Source of the DNA: Acidobacteriota bacterium
Lineage (GTDB): Bacteria; Acidobacteriota; Terriglobia; Bryobacterales; Bryobacteraceae
Length of the DNA: 64,000 nt
Assembly: GCA_016213775.1 (NCBI GenBank)
Contig: JACQZR010000098.1
Coordinates: 1-64,000, forward strand
Direction of reading: 5' to 3'
Shown: positions 27,175 to 35,120 of the stretch, in pieces
Position numbering within the stretch: position 1 is the first letter of the stretch
Layout: each line of letters opens with the position of its first letter
Translations under genes and position numbers: made by a program
The notes under the pieces: model-generated
Told to the model about the DNA's origin: nothing
Databases searched by the model: none
Seen by the model: only the letters and a program-made list of their open reading frames with translations

Positions 27175-28437
27175 CTACAGCAGTTTTGTTTCGCCGGGGA
27201 TGAACACGGGATATATGCCATCGGGGCCGGGCTTGACTGGCGGCACGGCATCGAGCCGGCAATCTTCCGGCTTGGGGGCGTAGCAGAAACGGCTCTCGTT
27301 GATCTGCTGCCAGCTCACCTGTTTGCCGGTGTAGCAACTGAACTGACCCATCAGCGTGATGAGCGTGCTGCGGACCATGTAGTCGCCGTTGTTGATGGGG
27401 CGGCTGTCGCGGATGCTATTGAAGAATGCCACGTGTTCGAGATCGTAGGCGTTGGTCTTGCTCTTGGGGCCAGAATGCTCCCACGCGTGCTCGCCTTCAA
27501 TGCGCAGTTTGAGCAGATCGCAACGGCCCTTTGTCCCGAGGATGAGGCTGGAGTTTTCGTTGTAGCATTCGGGGATGGTGCGGCAGTAGGCGTAGACGCG
27601 GACTCCCTTGGGAAAGTCGTAGAGGACGGAGTGATGATCGAAGACGCTGCCATAGATTTCCCCTTTCAGCGTGGACCGCCCGCCCATGCCCCAGGCAGTG
27701 AGGGGAGCGGCGTTGCCGAGTGCCCAACTGGACCTGTCGAGATTGTGGATGAGGGTTTGGGGAACGTCGTCGCCGCTGAGCCAGTGGAAGTGATATTGAT
27801 TGCTGCCCTGGTAGAGCATCTCCGTCATGCCGGGGCGGCGCGGGTAAAGCACGTAGGGCGGACGGAGCCACGTCTCCTGAATAGCAACGATCTCCCCAAT
27901 AGCTCCGTTGTGGACACGCTCCATGGTTTCGCGGTAGCCGGGATGGTAGCGGCTCTGGAGACCGGAGACGACGGAGAGTCCCCTGCGTTTAGCCTCGCCG
28001 GTGGCTTCGCGGACCATGTGGATGCCGTAGGGATCGATGGCGTGCGGCTTTTCCACAAAGACGTGCTTGCCGGCGGTGATCGCAGTCTTGAGATGGAGCG
28101 GATGGAACTTGGCGGCATTCGCGATGATGACGGCATCACTGGCGGCGATCACAGACCTGTAAGCATCAAAGCCATGGAAGCAGCGTTCGTTTGGGACATC
28201 CATCTGGTCGCGGTATTTGAGCTGCAGCGAGGTGCGCTTTTCCTGAACGCGGTCGAGCAGCAGATCGCCCATGGCGACGATGCGGATGTCTTTTCCGGCG
28301 TTCATGGCGTTCATGGCAGCGGCTTCTCCACGGCCGCCACAGCCGATGACGCCAACGCGGATGGTGCCAGTGCCGGCGGCGTAGGCGGTGGCCGCGATGC
28401 CGGTGGAAAGGAATGTTCTGCGATTGAATTCAGTCAT
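27175..28437 (-). CDS. Tat-exported Gfo/Idh/MocA family oxidoreductase
   Basis: The 420-aa enzyme starts with a twin-arginine leader (NRRTFLSTGIAATAYAAG), then the Rossmann motif IRVGVIGCGGRGEAAAMN and the family signature VFVEKPHAIDPYG. The C-terminal half is the usual alpha/beta dehydrogenase domain. Gfo/Idh/MocA enzymes oxidise or reduce sugars, often at C3 of glycosides, with bound NAD(P); export via Tat as a folded holoenzyme is typical for Acidobacteria and Planctomycetes. Its ATG (28437) overlaps the stop of the upstream ThuA gene in ATGA. Together with the DUF1080 hydrolase and the isomerase it fits a 3-keto-glycoside pathway. Confidence 0.88.
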   Translation of the reverse strand: MTEFNRRTFLSTGIAATAYAAGTGTIRVGVIGCGGRGEAAAMNAMNAGKDIRIVAMGDLLLDRVQEKRTSLQLKYRDQMDVPNERCFHGFDAYRSVIAASDAVIIANAAKFHPLHLKTAITAGKHVFVEKPHAIDPYGIHMVREATGEAKRRGLSVVSGLQSRYHPGYRETMERVHNGAIGEIVAIQETWLRPPYVLYPRRPGMTEMLYQGSNQYHFHWLSGDDVPQTLIHNLDRSSWALGNAAPLTAWGMGGRSTLKGEIYGSVFDHHSVLYDFPKGVRVYAYCRTIPECYNENSSLILGTKGRCDLLKLRIEGEHAWEHSGPKSKTNAYDLEHVAFFNSIRDSRPINNGDYMVRSTLITLMGQFSCYTGKQVSWQQINESRFCYAPKPEDCRLDAVPPVKPGPDGIYPVFIPGETKLL

Positions 28438-29834
28438 TGTGCACCTTCTTTGCGCGCGGTCCAATACAGGGCGTTTCGGACCAGGCGGCGGAATCCGGGG
28501 TTCTCCATCGTTTGCGCCGAATGGCCAAGTTGGATGTAGATGGAACGGGCCTTTTGGTTCGGGCCGATGTAGACCACGGGGCGGTCGTTATCCGGAACAT
28601 CGGTCTCCATTAAGACTTCGATACGTGGCGAGTGCCACATGTTCTTGTAGAGCTCGTCGTGGACAAACAGTGGGCCAACGCCGCGCAGCACGGGGTGGTT
28701 TTGTTTGCCCTTGACGGCGGAGACGAGGAAGTCAACTCCTTCCCGGTACGAGGACGCGGGGTGACTGCCGTCGGGCTTTTCGAAGTATTTGCCGCCGGTG
28801 ACTTCTTCATACCACCAGGGCCAATCGGTGTAGTCGACAATGGCGTGATGCAGGGACACCACGCCATTGCCGGTATCCACGAACTCGCGTAACCGCTGGC
28901 GAGTCTGTTCGGTGGAAACGTTGTAGAGATCGTGAAGCAGGATGACGTCGTAGCGGCCGGTGAGAGGGCGCGCAAAGGCTTCCGTGTGATTGGCTGCGTG
29001 AGTCCAGCGCACGCCTTCGAGGCTGTCGAGCATGGCGTAGAAAGCCGTGGGGTAGCCGTGGCCTCCGGTGACGACGAGGAGTTTCAATTCAGATTTGGGA
29101 GGAGACTGCGTTACCTGGCCCGTGGCGGTCCACTCAACCGCGCGCCGGAAAAGTTGGCGCATGCCCGGTTGATGCCAGGCCATCGCGTCGTGACCCAGCG
29201 GGGTGAAGAAGACACGGCCGGCGCCGAACGTGTTGGTCCAGGCCAAAGGCTCGCGGCGTCCCGTGCCGCCGATTTCCTTGGGGCTGAGGGCATCGGCGAT
29301 GACGTGCGCGGTAGGAGCGAGGTCGAGGCGATGGTAGAGCTCGTCGTTGGCCATCCACTGAGCGGGGAGGCCTTCCGTTATGGGGTGCGCCTTGCTGGTG
29401 TAGTCGATGAGGAACGGCCAGCGACGGGCGTGACCGATGTTTGCGGTCTGCCAGCTTGCTCCGATCATCTTCGGGAAAGCCTCCCAGCCTTGCGTGGGAC
29501 CCGCGCTCCACTTGCCGTTGCGCAGTTCCATTCCGAACCATTCGCCGTACGCTGCGTGGTGGAAGGCTACGAGTCCGCCGCCGTTGCGGACAAAGCGCTC
29601 CAAAGCCTGTTCGATAGGACGGGAGAGGCGCGGGCCGTTGTAGTTGATGAGCACGGTCTGGTAGGTGGAAAGGGTTTCGGCGGTGAGTGCGCCGGCGTCT
29701 TCCAGTACTCGGAGGTCGAAGCGGGGGTCACGATGGAAGAGATCGCGGATGGCTGCTGTGGTTTCGCGCCAGTTGTGATGGGGCAGGTCGGCTTGGCCGG
29801 TAAGGAGGAGGACGGCTATGGCCTGATTCAGCAC
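28434..29834 (-). CDS. Protein with two tandem ThuA-like domains
   Basis: The 466-aa protein is a duplication of the ThuA (glutamine amidotransferase-like) fold. The first half shows AVLLLTGQADLPHHNWRETT, VRNGGGLVAFHHAAYGEWFG and GRVFFTPLGHDAMAWHQPGM. The second half repeats the pattern as KLLVVTGGHGYPTAFYAMLD, VDTGNGVVSLHHAIVDYTDW and RSIYIQLGHSAQTMENPGFR. ThuA is required for trehalose/disaccharide use in rhizobia and is linked to 3-keto sugars; no reaction is proven. No signal peptide is visible. I place the start at GTG 29834, overlapping the isomerase stop by 7 bases, with AAGGA eight bases upstream; a longer start inside the isomerase gene is less likely. Confidence 0.82.
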   Translation of the reverse strand: MLNQAIAVLLLTGQADLPHHNWRETTAAIRDLFHRDPRFDLRVLEDAGALTAETLSTYQTVLINYNGPRLSRPIEQALERFVRNGGGLVAFHHAAYGEWFGMELRNGKWSAGPTQGWEAFPKMIGASWQTANIGHARRWPFLIDYTSKAHPITEGLPAQWMANDELYHRLDLAPTAHVIADALSPKEIGGTGRREPLAWTNTFGAGRVFFTPLGHDAMAWHQPGMRQLFRRAVEWTATGQVTQSPPKSELKLLVVTGGHGYPTAFYAMLDSLEGVRWTHAANHTEAFARPLTGRYDVILLHDLYNVSTEQTRQRLREFVDTGNGVVSLHHAIVDYTDWPWWYEEVTGGKYFEKPDGSHPASSYREGVDFLVSAVKGKQNHPVLRGVGPLFVHDELYKNMWHSPRIEVLMETDVPDNDRPVVYIGPNQKARSIYIQLGHSAQTMENPGFRRLVRNALYWTARKEGAQ

Positions 29835-30676
29835 AGCGTGGTCCTTACCCAGTTGAGGGAGCGCTCGATCATAGGGCCGCCTGCACCTTCGCATTCCAGC
29901 GAGAACACGCCGTTGAAGCCGCCGACGCGAAGCATCGCCACAACGCGGCGGATGTTGTCCGCATTCACGCCATCGCCGATAGCGCAGTGGCTGACCGCGA
30001 TTCCGGTGAGGTCGCCCCGCGATGAAGCGGCGAGACTCTCGCTCACATCCTTGATGTGGACGTGGCTGATGCGGTGGCGGAATTGCGCGGCGAAGTCAAC
30101 AGGGTCCTGGCCGGCGATGAAGGTGTTGCCGGTATCCATGTTCATGCACAGGAATGGCGAATCGCAGAAGCCGAGCATTTCCGCCATGAATTCGGGTTTG
30201 GTGGTGTAGTAGCCATGCGGCTCGATGTTGATCGTGATGCCGTAGAACTCCGCCGCTTTCACCAATTGGCGGTAGATGCGGCGGAGGTGGTCCATCACCT
30301 CGCGATCAGTTGCACCTTCGGGACGATGCCGGTCATCGGTGGTGTCGATGTACTCGCAGCCCACCAGCTTGGCCCAGCGCATAGTGTGGAGCACGTATTC
30401 CACGCCGAGCGTCGCGCCTTCCGGCACTGATAGCGGGAACGCGGCGTCGATCTGCGAGAACTCGATATTGAGGCTCTCCATCTTTTTGCGGAGGGCGAGC
30501 GGGTCTTCCCACAACGCGATGTGCGGCTGGTAGCCGAGGCCGTGGATCCAGCTCACACCGTCGATAGAGCCGCATTCGATGAACCGCAGGTTGTTGCGAT
30601 GGGCCCACTCCAGGCACTGTGAGAAGTTCCAGTAGGAGGAATTGAAGGCGTCGGTGTGGAAGCCAAGTTGAACCAT
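29828..30676 (-). CDS. Sugar phosphate isomerase/epimerase (xylose isomerase-like TIM barrel)
   Basis: The 282-aa protein is a single AP_endonuc_2/xylose isomerase-like barrel. Metal-ligand regions are visible as NIEPHGYYTTKP, CMNMDTGNTFIAG, ISHVHIKDV and the final GVFSLECEGAGG. These enzymes isomerise or epimerise sugars and keto-sugars using a divalent metal. ATG 30676 (MVQLGFHTDAFN) has GGAG about 10 bases upstream. It follows the ThuA-DUF1080 gene after 18 bp and overlaps the next ThuA gene, so it is clearly inside the operon. In this setting it probably handles a 3-keto sugar or its product. Confidence 0.88.
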   Translation of the reverse strand: MVQLGFHTDAFNSSYWNFSQCLEWAHRNNLRFIECGSIDGVSWIHGLGYQPHIALWEDPLALRKKMESLNIEFSQIDAAFPLSVPEGATLGVEYVLHTMRWAKLVGCEYIDTTDDRHRPEGATDREVMDHLRRIYRQLVKAAEFYGITINIEPHGYYTTKPEFMAEMLGFCDSPFLCMNMDTGNTFIAGQDPVDFAAQFRHRISHVHIKDVSESLAASSRGDLTGIAVSHCAIGDGVNADNIRRVVAMLRVGGFNGVFSLECEGAGGPMIERSLNWVRTTLC

Positions 30677-30694
30677 GTCAAGCGCTCCGGAGGG

Positions 30695-32167
30695 TCAGGG
30701 CTCCAGCGGCCGGTACCAGATGTTGCGGAAACGGAGCGGTGTTTCGGGCGCGTCCTTGAACCCGGAGTGATCCTGCAGCAGAAGCGGGCCTTTTTCGCAG
30801 CCGGCTTTTTGTGGACGGATGCGGCTGTGATTCTGCACCAGCAGACCGTTGAGGAAGATAGTGACGGAACCCTCCTGGATGATCTGGCCGCGCTCACTGC
30901 AAACGGGCGAGTTGTAGATGATGTCGTAGGATTGCCATTCGCCCGGTTTGCGGGAGGCGTTCACCAGCGGGGCATGCTCGCCGTAGACGGCGCCGGGGAG
31001 GCCGGCGGCATAGGTGGGATTCTTGTATCCATCCAGGATCTGGATCTCGGTTCGGCTGGGAAGATAGACACCCGAGTTGCCGCGCCGCTGCCCCTGCTGA
31101 TCGGGCATGTTGGGAATGTTGTATTCGAGATGGAAATGTCCGGAACCGAATTTCTGTTCGGTGTAGATGGACCCGCTCCGGGTGACGGTGAGCAGCTCGC
31201 CGTTCTCCACTTTCCAGGCGGCGGGGCCGTCGCCTTTGGAGGTGCGCCAGGCGGAGAGGTCCTTGCCTCCGAACAGGACTACGGCGTCGGAAGGCGGCGC
31301 GCCCGGCCCGGTGGCCGGTGTGACGACACGGCCTTCAGTAACCACCCGCGTGGTGACCGCGCGCATCTCGGGCGGCAGGGGGATGGTGACGTTGCCGGTG
31401 GCCGCCCACTCGGAACCGCGGTTGAACGTCGTGACGAACGCCGGCGTCTGGACTGCGCCCATGTCATGACCCAGGGCAGTGACAAAGATGCGTCCTTTGC
31501 CCCGCTCGCTCACCCAGAGCATGGGGTGATCCAGCCCCTCGCCGGGGATGGGTTGACGCGCTTTGCCGAGGTACAGCTTGTGATCGTCGTAGGCCGTGGC
31601 AATCACCTGGTACCGCGAACGGTCCGGCTGCCACTTGAGATTGGCGTAAAGCTCGTCGAAGTTCTGGCGGAACTTGGGCCGGATGCCGCGCACGATGGGA
31701 TGGTCGGGCATTCGCAGGGTGACCTGGAAATCGTGCTGCGCCGAATGATGACCGTTGTTCGGACGCCAGTTGCCCCCGGACATTTCCTCCCAGGCTTTCC
31801 AGCCATCAAAGGCGGCCAGGGAGAAGTGGTAAATCACGAGGCCTTTGCCCGATTCGACAAAATCGAGCAACGCTTTTTCAGACTTTTCGCCCCAGCGAAG
31901 CTCGGGCTTGCGGGAGTCGTAGTAGTGCACAACAACGAGGTCGTAGGGGGCGAGGGTTTCGGGGCCTGCGCCACGGAAATCCTCGGTGACGCGAACCTCA
32001 AACAGACCGGTGGCTTCAAGCGATTGGCGGAGCAGGGGCGTAACTCTGCGCCAATCGTGACCGTTCTGTCCCGTGATGATGAGGGTTTGGATTCTGGCTT
32101 TTGGCTGCGGCTGTGCGTTGGAGAGAGACACGGCCGCCAACAGGAGTAATGTGGCAAACCTGCGCAT
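30695..32167 (-). CDS. ThuA and DUF1080 (3-keto-disaccharide hydrolase) fusion protein, secreted
   Basis: The 490-aa protein has a signal peptide (MRRFATLLLLAAVSLSNA). A ThuA domain follows at about 27-260 (QTLIITGQNGHDWRRVTPLL, GKGLVIYHFSLAAFDGW, GRIFVTALGHDMG). A DUF1080/concanavalin-like domain at about 290-490 shows VVLFGGKDLSAWRT, FHLEYNIPNMPDQQGQRRGN, SGVYLPSRTEIQILDGY and PLLLQDHSG. DUF1080 proteins cleave glycosidic bonds of 3-keto-glycosides after oxidation by Gfo/Idh enzymes; that oxidoreductase is in the same operon. The fusion places amidotransferase-like and hydrolase modules in one exported protein. Confidence 0.87.
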   Translation of the reverse strand: MRRFATLLLLAAVSLSNAQPQPKARIQTLIITGQNGHDWRRVTPLLRQSLEATGLFEVRVTEDFRGAGPETLAPYDLVVVHYYDSRKPELRWGEKSEKALLDFVESGKGLVIYHFSLAAFDGWKAWEEMSGGNWRPNNGHHSAQHDFQVTLRMPDHPIVRGIRPKFRQNFDELYANLKWQPDRSRYQVIATAYDDHKLYLGKARQPIPGEGLDHPMLWVSERGKGRIFVTALGHDMGAVQTPAFVTTFNRGSEWAATGNVTIPLPPEMRAVTTRVVTEGRVVTPATGPGAPPSDAVVLFGGKDLSAWRTSKGDGPAAWKVENGELLTVTRSGSIYTEQKFGSGHFHLEYNIPNMPDQQGQRRGNSGVYLPSRTEIQILDGYKNPTYAAGLPGAVYGEHAPLVNASRKPGEWQSYDIIYNSPVCSERGQIIQEGSVTIFLNGLLVQNHSRIRPQKAGCEKGPLLLQDHSGFKDAPETPLRFRNIWYRPLEP

Positions 32168-32207
32168 GACCGTTAGGCAAGCAAGTGCAGTGCCATTTCG
32201 CCGGCCG

Positions 32208-32987
32208 CTACTGGACGAACCGGACGTAGCCCCACATCTCGGGTACGTGCATGTCGATCAGGCCTTGGGGCGACCAGACCCAGTTGTCTTCTTTGAGGCC
32301 CGGCACTTTGACATAGCGGCCTTCGCGGATATCGACGCGCCATTCGACGCGAGAGAAGTTGACGCGCCAGGATTCACCCGCAGCGGCGCGGCGGACGGGA
32401 GCGCGTGAAGCGAAAGCTTTCCAGGGGAAAGCGATCTCGACACTCCAGCCGCGGTCGCGATCGCGCGGGTTGTTGAGAGTGCCGTCGATGTGCACGGCGG
32501 TGCGCAGCCCGGGAATCTCCCACGAGTTGTCGGCCTTGCCTCTCTTCTTATAGGGCTTCGGGAGAAAGAGGTCCCAGCCTGTGTTGAGGGCATTGATTTC
32601 GAACTCGAAGTAGTTGAGCGTATCGCCGGAAGGATTGAGGAAGACTTCGAAATCGTTGTCCTGGAAGATGACCGTGTCGTGTTCTTTCAGCGTGGCCCAG
32701 ACGTGGGGTTCCTCGAGTTCGGCGGCGACGTAGAAGTAGTCTTCGTCCCAGAGCATTTTGGCACGCGTGCGGAAACGGGGACGGGGTTTGGATGGGCCTT
32801 CAATGTCGACGAAATCTGTGGTCCAGGGGACGGCCTTCCAGACGCTATCGTCAATACGGCCGTCGATGCGGACGGGTGAGAGAGCCCGCTTGCACTCGTA
32901 CCGGAGCGGATCAGCGGCGTGGAGAAGGGCGGTGAGGAACAAGAGAAGGAGCAGTGGCACGGTACTTACAAATACGGTAGCAGTCAC
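32208..32987 (-). CDS. Secreted CBM9-like carbohydrate-binding protein
   Basis: The 259-aa protein has a signal peptide (VPLLLLLFLTALLHAADP) and a single family 9-like carbohydrate-binding domain. Diagnostic text is VRIDGRIDDSVWKAVPWTTD, MLWDEDYFYVAAELEEPHVW, DNDFEVFLNPSGD, YFEFEINALNTGWDL, and the C-terminal WRVNFSRVEW and SPQGLIDMHVPEMWG. CBM9-like proteins bind sugar ends. The start is GTG 32987; no better start is near. It lies 24 bp after the CheW-CZB gene and 40 bp before the ThuA-DUF1080 gene, so co-transcription is likely. Confidence 0.85.
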   Translation of the reverse strand: MTATVFVSTVPLLLLLFLTALLHAADPLRYECKRALSPVRIDGRIDDSVWKAVPWTTDFVDIEGPSKPRPRFRTRAKMLWDEDYFYVAAELEEPHVWATLKEHDTVIFQDNDFEVFLNPSGDTLNYFEFEINALNTGWDLFLPKPYKKRGKADNSWEIPGLRTAVHIDGTLNNPRDRDRGWSVEIAFPWKAFASRAPVRRAAAGESWRVNFSRVEWRVDIREGRYVKVPGLKEDNWVWSPQGLIDMHVPEMWGYVRFVQ

Positions 32988-33011
32988 TGGAGAGACAAAG
33001 GGGGGCGATTT

Positions 33012-33815
33012 CTATGCCGCCACACGGTCCTCGGAGACGAGCCGTTCCGTCGCGATGAGGAGGATAAGTTCTGCGTTCTTCCCTCTTGTGGCGACCTGTG
33101 TCACGATATCGTCGCCGGTGGAGAGAGGCAGTGGACCGATACTGCCGGGGTCGAACTTTTCCAGAGCCGCGGCTTCGTCTACCAGCACCGCGTAGGCGTG
33201 ATTGCCGGTTTGCAGGACAACGCCGATCTGATGCTCGGATTCCCGGATCAGCGTCTGGAGATTGTCGAAGAGTTTCATCATTTTGCCGAGCACCTCGGTG
33301 CGAGTGCGTTGAAAAAGCGTAGCGCAGCCGTCCCAATCACCTTTCAACTGGAGCGCATGCACTTCACTGGCGGCGGAGTGAATCTTGCAATGGGGCTTAT
33401 CGAACTGGCGCAGAAGAGCGGCGATCCATCCGTTGTCGGGTTTGTAGCTGTCGTACCAACGGCCGAAGGCGCACTTATGCGGATCGGTAGCCAGACCGAA
33501 GGGGCGGTTCTCACGAACCGAAGCCTCAAGTTCGTCCAGCCACTTGATGTGGTCTTGACGGCGCTGTTCCATAAGTTGGATGAAGCGGCTGCTTTCCTCC
33601 GAGGCCGCAGCCATGCCGAGACGTTTGCGTAGATCGATGACGGGGAGCACCCGGCCCCGTAGATTGGTGACGCCGGGCACGTAGTGCGGAGCATCGGGAA
33701 CAGCGGTGGTTTGCGGCCGGCCAACCAACTCGCGCACTTCCTGAGAAGGCAGGGCGTAGCTCTGGCCTCTCAATCGGACGATCAGCCAAGGCATTGCAGC
33801 GGGATAGTCCTTCAC
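33012..33815 (-). CDS. CheW-like protein with a zinc-binding CZB domain inserted in the middle
   Basis: The 267-aa protein begins as CheW (WLIVRLRGQSYALPSQEVRE, VPGVTNLRGRVLPVIDLRKR, residues 10-66). It is then interrupted by a CZB domain at about 80-193 and resumes as the CheW C-terminal half (IGVVLQTGNHAYAVLVDEAA, 197-216, to the end). All four CZB zinc ligands are present: H89 (DHIKWLDEL), C115 (KCAFGRWYDSY), H142 and H146 (KPHCKIH). CheW couples receptors to CheA; CZB domains sense zinc or hypochlorite in receptors and diguanylate cyclases. No CheA or receptor gene is in the window. The GTG start (33815) has GGAG seven bases upstream; ATG 33794 is an alternative. It sits inside a sugar operon. 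Confidence 0.85.
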   Translation of the reverse strand: MKDYPAAMPWLIVRLRGQSYALPSQEVRELVGRPQTTAVPDAPHYVPGVTNLRGRVLPVIDLRKRLGMAAASEESSRFIQLMEQRRQDHIKWLDELEASVRENRPFGLATDPHKCAFGRWYDSYKPDNGWIAALLRQFDKPHCKIHSAASEVHALQLKGDWDGCATLFQRTRTEVLGKMMKLFDNLQTLIRESEHQIGVVLQTGNHAYAVLVDEAAALEKFDPGSIGPLPLSTGDDIVTQVATRGKNAELILLIATERLVSEDRVAA

Positions 33816-33866
33816 GAATGTACTCCGAACCTCTATTCACCCTTATCGGGGACTGGCCGGACTCTA

Positions 33867-35093
33867 TTAGGAGTTCTCAATCCCCCACGCGATCGGCTTG
33901 ATCTCGCCCAACAGGAACAGGTAGCAGCAAGCGCCGCCTACTAGCACGCCGGCAGCCAGCAGGAAGGCCAGCAGGAAAGATCCGGTGCTCTCCACTACCC
34001 AGCCGGTGATCACTGGCGAAAGGACTCCTCCCATGTTGCCGATGGCATTCTGGATTCCGGACCAGCGTCCAGCGGCTTCCGGGCCAGCAAGCGTTTGCGT
34101 CACTGCCCAGACGTTGGATGTGTACAGACCGAGCATGAGGCAACTGGCGGTGAGCAGGGCGACGGATACGCTGCCGTTGGAAACGAGCGCGGCGGGGATC
34201 ATCGCCGCGCCGCAGAGGAGGAGTCCGCCGGCGAGGTAGGTCTTGCGGACCCGAGTCGGGTTGCCGCCGGACCGGATCCAGGCGTCCGACGTCCAACCGC
34301 CAATGAGCGTTGCCGCAGCCATGCCCCAGAACGGCACGGAGCCTAATACCGCCATCGACGAGAGCGAGAAGCCACGCTCCTTGACGAGATAACTCGGCAG
34401 CCACGAGAGCAGAAAATACCACACGTAGCCGAGCGCGAACATGCCAAGGTATGTGCCCCACGATTCCCGCCGCGCGAGGATTTGGAGCAGCGTCGGGCTA
34501 CTGGTAGTTGTCCGCGCGTCGCGGGCTGGGGTGGCGGTGGTCCACAGGGCCCACGGTAGAAGCCACAGCAGGCTTGCGGCACCGACTCCGATAAACAACG
34601 CACGCCATCCGTATTGATTGACGAGCAAGCCTCCGGCGAGGGTGCTTAGGCCCGGACCGATTTTGGAGCCAGCGTCGACCAAGGCGTTGGCGAATCCGCG
34701 CTGCGCTTCGGGAAACTCGCGAACGATGATTTTCGAAGTGGCGGGATAGGCGACGCTTTCGCCGATGCCGAGCATCAGCCGCGTTGCCAACAGTTGCGTG
34801 AAGCCGTTGATGACTCCGGTGGCAGCAGTGGCGAGCGACCACAGGAGGTAGCCCGCGGCGTAGACCCACTTCAGCGGATACCGGTCGACGATCCATCCGG
34901 CGACGATTTGGAAGGAAGCGTAGGTCCAGAAGAATGCGGAGAACAGGACGCCGAGTTTGGTGGCGCTGAGACCAAGTTCCTGCTGAATGACAGGCGCGGA
35001 AACGGACAGCAGTCCGCGGTCGATGTAGTTGATTCCCACCGCAACCACCAGCAGGAGAAGCACACGATTGGCCTGGGAGCGGTGGATGGACAT
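33867..35093 (-). CDS. MFS transporter, anion:cation symporter (ACS) type
   Basis: The 408-aa protein has 12 predicted membrane spans in two six-span halves. Family signals are GINYIDRGLLSVSAPVIQQE in the first span, GWIVDRYPLKWVYAAGYLLW with the loop 2-3 motif, and GIGESVAYPATSKIIVREFP. This matches the ACS/hexuronate transporter group, which imports sugar acids and related anions with protons. It is the first gene of the eight-gene minus-strand run and 51 bp upstream of CheW-CZB, so it may supply the operon substrate. ATG 35093 has no ribosome site, but TATACT lies seven bases upstream, suggesting a nearly leaderless mRNA. Confidence 0.87.
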   Translation of the reverse strand: MSIHRSQANRVLLLLVVAVGINYIDRGLLSVSAPVIQQELGLSATKLGVLFSAFFWTYASFQIVAGWIVDRYPLKWVYAAGYLLWSLATAATGVINGFTQLLATRLMLGIGESVAYPATSKIIVREFPEAQRGFANALVDAGSKIGPGLSTLAGGLLVNQYGWRALFIGVGAASLLWLLPWALWTTATPARDARTTTSSPTLLQILARRESWGTYLGMFALGYVWYFLLSWLPSYLVKERGFSLSSMAVLGSVPFWGMAAATLIGGWTSDAWIRSGGNPTRVRKTYLAGGLLLCGAAMIPAALVSNGSVSVALLTASCLMLGLYTSNVWAVTQTLAGPEAAGRWSGIQNAIGNMGGVLSPVITGWVVESTGSFLLAFLLAAGVLVGGACCYLFLLGEIKPIAWGIENS

Positions 35094-35120
35094 TCGTTGC
35101 AGTATACAATTTCAGTTCGA
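35094..35120. promoter_or_regulatory. 27-bp divergent promoter gap, apparently leaderless on both sides
   Basis: Between the starts of the MFS gene (minus) and the M20 peptidase gene (plus) only 27 bp remain. AGTATACAAT (35101-35110) gives TATACT on the minus strand with about seven bases to the MFS ATG, and TACAAT on the plus strand with ten bases to the M20 ATG. No ribosome site fits on either side. Confidence 0.5.

Noticed and set aside
25963-32149. Several plus-strand frames of 350-500 codons (25963-27129, 27433-28539, 28932-30209, 30656-32149)
   Set aside because: All are antisense to the sugar operon genes, whose families are clear. The antisense text lacks domain motifs.
34794-35120. 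Upstream extension of the M20 peptidase frame
   Set aside because: The extra 109 codons are antisense to the MFS gene and precede the conserved N-terminus that starts at ATG 35121.
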